From Cypionkella sp. (GTDB lineage Bacteria > Pseudomonadota > Alphaproteobacteria > Rhodobacterales > Rhodobacteraceae), in assembly GCF_028290025.1 (NCBI RefSeq), contig NZ_JAQGKQ010000099.1, positions 1 to 54,452 on the forward strand: a stretch of 54,452 nt of DNA, given 5' to 3'. The position numbers and the translations under genes are program-made. Under the pieces are notes generated by a model. It had not been told where the DNA came from. It saw only the letters and a program-made list of their open reading frames with translations, and ran no database searches. Of this stretch, positions 38,620 through 45,241 are shown one piece after another. Every line of letters starts with the position of its first letter. The stretch's first letter is position 1.

Positions 38620-38750
38620 GGGCAACGCCTGACCGCCGGGCTGGCGCAGCAACCTCAGTTCTGCACACTTAATCCTCCAACCAACTCCCCAAAAGTTCTA
38701 AGCGGGACACCGCAAAAGCGCCCGCCCGATGGGGCGGTCAGGCGCTGCCC
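38620..38750. repeat. Inverted repeat bounding a 95-base non-coding segment
   Basis: GGGCAACGCCTGACCGCC (38620-38637) and GGCGGTCAGGCGCTGCCC (38733-38750) are inverse copies with one mismatch. The gap between yebC and the next gene (38,503-38,979) otherwise contains no convincing frame. It could be a small non-autonomous element or a large hairpin. Confidence 0.5.
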
Positions 38751-38979
38751 GGCGGCGCAAGCGCCTTGATTCCGGGCTGGGGGCTTTGCTTGGGAGGTTG
38801 CGACAGGGTAGGGTAGCTGAATGACCGCGATGCGGACAAAGCGGGCGTTCCGTGGTTGCTCAGGCTTTCGAATTTGATTGAAAAATCTTCAATCAACGGC
38901 ATGCCTGACACTAATCCGCCGCCATACCAAAAGATCGAGGGAGCTTGACAGCGTTGGTGCTTCATCATCAAAAGCAAGT

Positions 38980-39393
38980 ATGTTCCGATATCAATTTATT
39001 CCCACCGATACCCCCTTTTCGATCCCAAAAGAGATGACCAAGTTTAAGTGTCTGATCTTGATCGAGCGTAGGGTTAGCCGGGAATTTCAACAAAAAGTCA
39101 GCAGAGCCCTCATAGAAGCCGGATGCCTGTATTCGTTGGCTTGGGGCATTGACTGCACGACATGGGACGATAGCGTCGATTGGGCATTTCTTGAGCACTA
39201 TGGTTACGGCGAATACCCGGACGACAAATACGTCATAACTACATGGCATGAAAATAACACGCTCCAAGAAACAATAGAATTCGCAAAGAACTGCACACAA
39301 TATTCGGATGTGAAGCTGGACGACATTCTAATTCTCGACTTTCGACCCGAACAACGAGCGAGGTTCATTGAGGGGCTCTATGCAAACGCCTGA
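38980..39393 (+). CDS. DUF7684-like hypothetical protein
   Basis: 137 residues from ATG 38980 (MFRYQFIPTDTPF). Motifs include CLILIERRVSREFQQKV, SLAWGIDCTTWDDSVDWAFL, PDDKYVITTWHENNTLQE and FAKNCTQYSDVKLDDILIL. This resembles the DUF7684 type of small cytoplasmic protein of unknown role (family name from memory). The codons and base composition are clearly richer in A/T than the genes before it, suggesting acquisition. It is flanked by non-coding DNA on both sides. Confidence 0.65.
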   Translation: MFRYQFIPTDTPFSIPKEMTKFKCLILIERRVSREFQQKVSRALIEAGCLYSLAWGIDCTTWDDSVDWAFLEHYGYGEYPDDKYVITTWHENNTLQETIEFAKNCTQYSDVKLDDILILDFRPEQRARFIEGLYANA

Positions 39394-39581
39394 GAGCGGC
39401 CAATCGGACTTCGACACAACGGGCTCTAAATGACAATCGCGCGTCAGCTCGGTTCCCAACCAAGCAGTGTGCCGATTTGGCAGGTCGACGGGCAGCGACA
39501 TCACGCTCTGTTGCCGCGCTTCACCGTCAAAACGTTAAAAATCCCTTAAATTACCCACCGCATCCCTTTGATATACCTCAA

Positions 39582-39608
39582 CAAAAAAACCTCCCAAGTT
39601 GGGAGCCC
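39582..39608 (-). terminator. Intrinsic terminator of the argP-type gene
   Basis: On the minus strand GGGCTCCC-AACTT-GGGAG is followed by seven T (complement of A7 at 39583-39589). It starts just beyond the regulator's stop at 39611. Confidence 0.75.
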
Positions 39609-39610
39609 CC

Positions 39611-40498
39611 CTATCCCCCAACCAAAACTCTCCCCGCAGCGGCCCGGATCTCTCGGGTCAGCGAAGCCAAAGCCGGGGCAGTCAGGCGGCTGAATTGCCA
39701 GTGCAGGGCGACGTCTAGCGGGGTGTTTGGCACCATCTCGACCAGCGCGCCCGAGGCGAGATAGGGGGCGGCCAGCACCTCGGGGTTCATCGCCCAGCCT
39801 AAGCCCGCGAGGCAGCCATCGACGAACGCCTGCGAGGAGGCGAGGCGGTGGCTCGGGAACGCCGCGCGCTTGGCCTTTGCGCCGATCTGCTGCTCCACCC
39901 AAATATCCTGCAAGCGATCCTTGTCCGAGAACCGCAACGCCGGGGCGGCAGCCAAAGCCGCCGCCGTCACCCCATCTGGCATCCACCGCGCCATATAGGC
40001 GGGCGAGGCGGTGGCGCGGTATCGAAGCGCGCCAAGCGGGATGGTATCGCAGCCCTGCAACGGGCCGGGATGTGCGGTGATTGCGGCTGCGACCTCACCT
40101 CGTTTCAGCCAATCCTGACTGACATCCTGATCGTCAATCACCAGATCAAACAGAAAGCCATCGGTGGCGGCGAGTGCCGGGATCACCCAAGTCGCCAGAC
40201 TGTCAGCATTTACCGCGATCCGCAGCGTGGCAGGGCGCGGTGACAGCCACGGCAGGTCGGTGGCAAGGGTGCGCTCCAGCAGCGTCAGCTCGTCATGGTG
40301 GCGGATCAGCCGAAGGCCCGCCGGAGTGGCGGTGCAGGGTTGGCCGCGTCGGATCAGCAGAGCGCCTGCGGTTTCCTCTAGCGCCTTCAACCGCTGCGAG
40401 ATCGCGGAAGGTGTGACGTGCAGTTCGGCCGCCGCGAGGTCGAACGACCCGCGGCGGTGGACAGCGGCAAGGGCTGCCAATTGGGCGGGGTCAAACAT
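39611..40498 (-). CDS. argP: LysR-family regulator ArgP/LysG (IciA type)
   Basis: 295 residues. The N-terminal HTH starts FDPAQLAALAAVHRRGSFDLAAAELHVTPSAISQRLKALE, the ArgP pattern, followed by an effector-binding domain. In studied species ArgP/LysG binds basic amino acids and activates the divergent exporter gene (argO/lysE). The same arrangement is seen here, with the regulator divergent from the ACT-lysE pair. Confidence 0.92.
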   Translation of the reverse strand: MFDPAQLAALAAVHRRGSFDLAAAELHVTPSAISQRLKALEETAGALLIRRGQPCTATPAGLRLIRHHDELTLLERTLATDLPWLSPRPATLRIAVNADSLATWVIPALAATDGFLFDLVIDDQDVSQDWLKRGEVAAAITAHPGPLQGCDTIPLGALRYRATASPAYMARWMPDGVTAAALAAAPALRFSDKDRLQDIWVEQQIGAKAKRAAFPSHRLASSQAFVDGCLAGLGWAMNPEVLAAPYLASGALVEMVPNTPLDVALHWQFSRLTAPALASLTREIRAAAGRVLVGG

Positions 40499-40526
40499 TA
40501 GCCGGGCTTACCTGATGGCAGAAGGA

Positions 40527-40539
40527 TTAATTTGATTAA
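40527..40539. promoter_or_regulatory. Possible ArgP operator
   Basis: TTAAT-TTG-ATTAA, an AT-rich inverted repeat of LysR type (T-N11-A), in the 84-base gap between the divergent argP and ACT-lysE starts. It is the only clear dyad in the gap. Confidence 0.4.
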
Positions 40540-40582
40540 GCTGGCGGCAACCTGCTAGGTCAAGTGCAAACAGGGGAAGACA

Positions 40583-40966
40583 ATGGCGGGCGAGGCGGAT
40601 TTAACGGTGTTGTTGCGCACGATGCGGCCGAAGCTGCACGCGCAGCCATACGGCTATGCGGTGAGCGATCGTGCTGTTGCGGGAGCCTTTGCGCAGATTG
40701 TGGAGCCTGAGGGGATGACAGTGATCGCAACGCTGGCGGTTCTGGCGGCGCATGGCATCCCTACCGACTCCGCTTGGGCGCGTATTAGCCTGACGGTGCA
40801 TTCTGATTTGGCGGCGGTTGGCCTGACGGCTGCGATTGCGCAGGCTTTGGCGGCGCAAGGGATTAGCGCCAACGTGGTCGCCGGGTTCTACCATGACCAC
40901 GTTTTTGTGCAGTGGGAGCGCCGCGAGGATGCAATAGCGGCTTTGCGGGGGCTGAGCGGTGTATGA
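40583..40966 (+). CDS. ACT-domain protein (DUF2241-like)
   Basis: 127 residues with two ACT-like halves: LRTMRPKLHAQPYGYAVSD and IVEPEGMTVIATLAVLAAHG, then WARISLTVHSDLAAVGLTAAIAQALAAQGISANVVAGFYHDHVFV, the second ending typical of ACT modules that bind amino acids. It overlaps the lysE start by eight bases. In this context it could sense the exported amino acid. GNAT-associated DUF2000-like naming is less likely. Confidence 0.82.
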   Translation: MAGEADLTVLLRTMRPKLHAQPYGYAVSDRAVAGAFAQIVEPEGMTVIATLAVLAAHGIPTDSAWARISLTVHSDLAAVGLTAAIAQALAAQGISANVVAGFYHDHVFVQWERREDAIAALRGLSGV

Positions 40967-41564
40967 GGCCGCGCTGCATGGCTATTTGCTATCGCTCAGC
41001 CTGATCCTCGCGATTGGCGCGCAGAACGCATTCGTGCTGCGGCAGGGACTGCGACGCGAGCATGTTGGCATCGTTGTTCTGGCCTGCGCTGTTTCGGATG
41101 CGATTTTGATTGCGGCGGGCGTCAGCGGCTTCGGCGCGGTCTCGGTGATGGTGCCTTGGATCGGCGAGGCGATGCGCTGGGGTGGGATGGTGTTTTTGCT
41201 GGTTTACGGCGCGCTGCGGTTCAAGGCGGCGCTGGCGGGGGGAGAGGCTTTGCAGCCCGGTGATGGATCGGTAGCCAGTGTGGCGAAGGTGCTTACGACA
41301 GTGATGGTGCTGACTTGGGCCAACCCGCATGTTTATCTTGATACGGTGGTGCTGCTCGGTTCGATCTCGGCGCAGTATCCGGGGCATCGCTTGGCTTTTG
41401 GGGTGGCTGCAGCTGCAGGTAGTTTCAGCTTCTTTACGGCTTTGGGCTACGGCGCGCGGTTGCTGGCTCCGGTGTTTGCCAATCCGAAAGCTTGGGTGGT
41501 GCTGGAGATTGTTGTCGGCGCGACGATGTGGGCGATCGCACTTGGGCTGGCTTTTGGCGGTTAG
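40959..41564 (+). CDS. lysE: LysE/ArgO-family amino acid exporter
   Basis: 201 residues, six membrane segments. LSLILAIGAQNAFVLRQGLRREHVG is the LysE/ArgO signature; TWANPHVYLDTVVLLGSIS is the conserved second repeat motif. It exports lysine or arginine to the outside. The start is GTG 40959, overlapping the ACT gene. It marks the end of the intact core before the decayed accessory region. Confidence 0.93.
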   Translation: MYEAALHGYLLSLSLILAIGAQNAFVLRQGLRREHVGIVVLACAVSDAILIAAGVSGFGAVSVMVPWIGEAMRWGGMVFLLVYGALRFKAALAGGEALQPGDGSVASVAKVLTTVMVLTWANPHVYLDTVVLLGSISAQYPGHRLAFGVAAAAGSFSFFTALGYGARLLAPVFANPKAWVVLEIVVGATMWAIALGLAFGG

Positions 41565-42404
41565 GCTCAAGTTTGATCTGGCGCAAATCTAAGCGCCACA
41601 ACGCGCTCGGCCTGCGTGACTGAAATAATTAAGGCGTTACCGTGCGCTCTGGTGCGGCCGTGATAACGGGTTTTTCCTGCTTCTGTCGCCAAGCGTTCTG
41701 CGGACGTACAGATGCCCGGAAGCGCATTGGAGTTCTTCAGGGACACTACATTTTCTTGCCACCCCCTCGACACATCCGCGACCTATTGCCGTGTGATCTT
41801 GCCGGTGTGGTGGTTGAGCAATTCGTATCAGTAGCCGTCGGGGCTGGCAGGCCGCGACGGCGCTTCTAGTTAGATCCTTATGGCATATCAGCATTTTCCC
41901 TCGTAGCGCATTATCCCCAGTTCTCACAATCGACTGAATTCTCCGACTTGAAAGGCCATACTGACAAAGGCTAATGTTCGCCATATGTTGTCAGTACTCA
42001 GGAGTTGAGCATGGCGCGGATCGAAGCCTTCCCAAACGTTGCGTGGAACCTCGAGTGCCTTGCGCGCCGTCGCTGTGCCGTTGCCAGCCTGCGGGCTGGT
42101 ATCGTCGGGAACGGCGCACACGCCTGTCCGGGATCCTATCACTTGGGTACACAAGTCGTTCGAACTGTACCGCGATAGTATGGCGGATAACGGCAGCCGT
42201 ATCTTCGCGCTGGCGCGCATCGAAGCCGACTTCATCGCGGCGCTATGTGCCCTCAATTTTGACGATACTACCCGGCAGCTACGCTCGGCGATGGCCGAGG
42301 TTGAAGCGTTGAAGTGTTAGGATTGCGACGGCTCCAGAAGGTGATCAGATCGTCCGCTCGCGCGCAGCTGGCCGCACGGCCGCTGGGGCTGTTCTGAGGC
42401 AATG
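41565..42404. other. Non-coding or decayed stretch at start of accessory region
   Basis: No frame here has convincing homology, start and length together. A short open stretch ending at 42320 (MADNGSRIFALARIEADFIA, from ATG 42180) has coding-like composition but no recognised family. Composition differs from the intact genes before it. Likely remains of inactivated mobile-element genes. Confidence 0.4.
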
Positions 42405-43213
42405 ATGGACGGCGCCCAGCGACCGGCAACCGCATATCGGCTTATAGGCGATTTGATCCCCTATGCGCGCGATGCGCGGACGCATGACGAAGCTTAGGTG
42501 GCGCTGATCGCAGGCTAAATTTGAGAGTTCGGCTTTACCAATCAGGAGCTGGTCGACGGCGAGAACGGTATCATTGCGGGCCATGGCCTGGTGATGGCGG
42601 CGTGGCTGTTGGGGCTGCCCCAAGTGCCGCTAATCGAACTCAGTCATCTCAGCGCGTCTCAGAAGTGCGCTTACGTGCTGGCGGACAACAAGCACGGCGA
42701 ACGAACCAAACTGACGACAGCGATTCACCTGGCGAGGCTCACCGGTGCCACGCTTGTCATTGCCAAATTGGACAGGCTGTCGTGTAACGCGGCCTTCCTG
42801 CTAACCTTGCGGGACAGTGGCGTGCGATTCCTTGCCGTCGACATGCCGGAGGCGAACGACCTGACGGTGGTATCATGGCGTTGGTCGCCCAAGCGGAACG
42901 GGAGGCCATATCCCCGCGCACCAAAGATGCTCCGGCGGTGGCCCAGGCCCGGGGCACTAAGCTGGGCAACCCGAATGGGGCTGCCGCACTCAGGCGGGCG
43001 GGGAAGGGAGGATCCGCGCTGCGTGAGGCGGCTGCGGCCAACGCGGACCAGCACGAGGCTGATCTGGCGAAGGTGGTTTCCGATATACGAACTAGTGGCG
43101 CAATCAGCCTCAGGGCAATAGCAAGGGCGCTGACGGCCCGAGGCATGCTTACGCGACGCGGCGGGCAGTGGCAGGTTTCTAATATGAGGAACTTGCTCGA
43201 GAGACTAGGTTGA
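42405..43213 (+). pseudogene. Chimeric pseudogene: ParB-domain DNA methylase start fused to serine recombinase end
   Basis: From ATG 42405 one frame reads LIGDLIPYARDARTHDEA, stop, VALIAG, stop, one residue, stop, then EFGFTNQELVDGENGIIAGH and IELSHLSASQKCAYVLADNK. That is the ParB-like N-terminus of a phage/plasmid DNA methylase, with three in-frame stops. At about 42,700 it switches to a serine-recombinase middle (HLARLTGATLVIAKLDRLSC). After a single-base frameshift near 42,870 the recombinase continues as MALVAQAEREAISPRTK ... to 43213. The recombinase N-terminus with its catalytic serine is missing. It cannot be functional. Confidence 0.8.
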
Positions 43214-43544
43214 AGACAAGGGTCAAAAAGGGGCGGAAAGCGGTCAGTGAACCGCGCGGTAGTGGGAGCATGATCCAGGAAAGCGGCCGGTTGGCGTAAC
43301 GACCCCGTCGCACCATGTTGCGATTTCTATCAGGCCTACGAGATCACAACTGCGAATACTTCGATGGTGAACGGCGCGTCATCATGATGCCGCTCGGCAT
43401 TGTGATGCGGCAAGCGCAAAGTGGCCGCTCGGATCAGTTTGCCTCGATGGCAGCCACCATCCTGATCTCGACGACCGCGCCCTATTCGCAGTTTGGCAGC
43501 CTCAACGGCTTTGTTCACGCGGGCATTCAACATCTAGAGCTGGG
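43214..43544. other. Intergenic stretch, no gene recognised
   Basis: Small open frames on both strands (for instance 43315-43560 plus) lack homology I recognise and a clear ribosome binding site. Probably decayed DNA between the recombinase remnant and the DUF1349 gene. Confidence 0.35.
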
Positions 43545-44120
43545 TCAGGTCAGATCATGAAGAGCCTTGCCATTCGGTGCCCCGAGCTGAAATTCTGAGA
43601 ACTGCACTTTCAAGCCCTCCCGCTCGGGGCTGCAGGCTACGGGGCCGACAAGGTAAGTCGATGCCTTTGGAAAACGGCAGAGACGCAACAGCGGCCAGCG
43701 CATTCCGTCTTGTGACCACTGTATTCGCAAGACGCCCTTTTCAACAGTAATCCGCAGATGGAGTATAGAGGCAGGTCCGTGGTGAACTGAGGTTGCCCAA
43801 TCCGACTGACCGACCGTCAGGACGCTTCCAAGACAAGCCTCGCCGTCCGAGAGTTCGATCCCTGCCTTAACCCACGCTGTCTCGTCCACGCGCACCATGA
43901 GTCCGGCTTGGTCATATAGATCGGTATAGTCGCCCTTGATGCACAACGAAGCCGTAAAATCGCCCTCCCGGCGAGCCCCGAAAAAATGCCCAGAGTCGCG
44001 GGTGAAACCATAATAGGTGTTTAGCCAGAAATCCGACCCCTTGTCGGTTTTCATGTCCAGCACTTCCTCGGTTATCGCCCAGTTACGCGGCTCATTCAGC
44101 CAAGTGCATTTCTCGAACAA
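43545..44120 (-). CDS. DUF1349 domain protein
   Basis: 191 residues from TTG 44120, with GGGGAA upstream; an internal ATG at residue 23 is an alternative. The protein is a concanavalin-like beta sandwich: TWLNEPRNWAITEEVLDMKT, SDFWLNTYYGFTRDSGHFF, YDQAGLMVRVDETAWVKAGI and RITVEKGVLRIQWSQDGMRW are DUF1349 hallmarks. These proteins are cytoplasmic and often linked to carbohydrate-related operons; function unknown. It looks intact amid pseudogenes. The entericidin-type gene lies just upstream on the same strand. Confidence 0.88.
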   Translation of the reverse strand: MFEKCTWLNEPRNWAITEEVLDMKTDKGSDFWLNTYYGFTRDSGHFFGARREGDFTASLCIKGDYTDLYDQAGLMVRVDETAWVKAGIELSDGEACLGSVLTVGQSDWATSVHHGPASILHLRITVEKGVLRIQWSQDGMRWPLLRLCRFPKASTYLVGPVACSPEREGLKVQFSEFQLGAPNGKALHDLT

Positions 44121-44212
44121 GGATTTCCCCTATGGTGATCCCTATCGGGATGTCGGGGCCGGGCCTCATGTCAGCGGGCTCTGGTCGCGCTGAATTGCCG
44201 CCGGTCACCCTC

Positions 44213-44356
44213 TTACATCTGAGCCTGGGTTTCTTGACTTTGATCTGTGATCGCTTCACCGGCGCCCTCAATGTCGCGACCGGCACCTTGGATCGTCTCG
44301 CAAGCGGTCAATGTCAAAAATGCGACGAGGGGCAGGAACAGAGTGCGCAGCTTCAT
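44213..44356 (-). CDS. Entericidin EcnA/B-family small lipoprotein
   Basis: 47 residues from ATG 44354-44356, with AAAGGA upstream on the minus strand. A lipoprotein signal (MKLRTLFLPLVAFLTLTAC) ends in a lipobox LTAC, with lipidated Cys19. The mature part ETIQGAGRDIEGAGEAI is the entericidin signature. EcnA/EcnB are small cell-envelope lipoproteins that form an antidote/toxin pair in E. coli; alphaproteobacterial singletons are of unclear role. Confidence 0.85.
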   Translation of the reverse strand: MKLRTLFLPLVAFLTLTACETIQGAGRDIEGAGEAITDQSQETQAQM

Positions 44357-44433
44357 GGGATGTTGTCCTTTGTTAGCATTACTTGAGAGACAAAAAGAGC
44401 ATAAATTGGCGTGAGTGAAAAGCCCCTGGTTTG

Positions 44434-44590
44434 CTAGACGCTCTGCAGCTTCCGTTTCTGTTGCTGCCCGAAGTTGATTGGCAACAGCATCGCGTTCCTA
44501 ACGTGTTTGCGTTGTGCGTTGTAGAAGAACTCAACGTAATCGAACACCTCGCGGCGCGCTTCTTCGCGGGTTTTTTTATTTCCTGCACCG
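44434..44590 (-). pseudogene. IS3-family transposase (OrfB) C-terminal remnant
   Basis: On the minus strand the frame ending at TAG 44434-44436 reads KKTREEARREVFDYVEFFYN followed by AQRKHVRNAMLLPINF. This is the conserved end of IS3-type OrfB transposases. Nothing upstream continues the integrase core, so it is a fragment. Confidence 0.75.
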
Positions 44591-44654
44591 GATGCGTTCG
44601 CGTTAGCGGTCGACTTCGCGATGAGCTCATGAACGAAACCCTGTTCCCTTCACT

Positions 44655-44872
44655 ACACCACGCCCGCGTCACGCTGGCCGCTTGACGCAAAAGCCTACAA
44701 CACCGAACGGCCCACTCCCGGCTGGGCTGGCAACGCCTCCGAGATCGCCCAGGCATTCGCCCCGCAACAGGGCCTGACGCTGCGCGACTCGCAAAGCTCC
44801 GCGCCAGCCCCCGTTGCCCAACCCGCCCAAATGGGCAAAACTCAAACCCAGAGTCTCGCTCACGCTGGATAA
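44655..44872 (+). pseudogene. Second IS3-type transposase tail (opposite strand)
   Basis: A plus-strand frame reads SRWPLDAKAYNTERPTPGWA then QAFAPQQGLTLRDSQSSAPA and ends at TAA 44870-44872. YNTERP and AFAP-x2-GLTLR fit the end of an OrfB transposase; RPTPGWAGNA where RPH-x-GLGW is expected suggests a local frameshift. It is a tail only. Confidence 0.5.
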
Positions 44873-45241
44873 AAGTTAGGGGCAACGTCACCGCGCAAGT
44901 AACATTTTGAACCAAACTTCGCAGATCCATCCGGCCAGTGGCGAAAAAAACGGGCAATGCGCGCATAATTTGGTAAGCCTTTCGGCCAGGACGGCGACAG
45001 CAATGTCGGCCAGCCGATGTCAGTTAATAACAGGTCAATTTGTTCACAGACAACAGCTGCAGGTCGGCCTTCGGCCGATGCTGAGCTGATGATCGACTAT
45101 TGCTTCGTCCCCTGTCCGCCCCGAACCGATCGCTGCCGCATAACGTGCTCGCTCGTCGCGGCAACAGTGTCTGAACAGCAGCCCCGATCCGAAAATAGGT
45201 TACGACTTTTGAAGCAGTAAAAATACTGCGCCAACCATAGC
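44873..45241. other. Intergenic stretch after IS remnants
   Basis: No gene seen. It may contain the end of the IS element that left the transposase tail, but no terminal repeat pair was identified. Confidence 0.35.

Noticed and set aside
38738..38977. 79-codon minus-strand frame upstream of the DUF7684-like gene
   Set aside because: No ribosome binding site, no homology; overlaps the inverted repeat arm.
38503..38980. CRISPR-like or tandem repeat array
   Set aside because: Only one inverted pair, no regular repeats and spacers.
41565..42000. tRNA or attachment site at the boundary of the accessory region
   Set aside because: No cloverleaf-like fold or CCA end and no matching direct repeat found.
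42039..42320. 93-codon plus-strand frame
   Set aside because: The last 46 codons look coding-like but no family, no start signal; kept only as part of the decayed stretch.
44379..44966. 195-codon minus-strand frame
   Set aside because: Spans two transposase tails in other frames; Arg/Ser/Cys-rich shadow composition.
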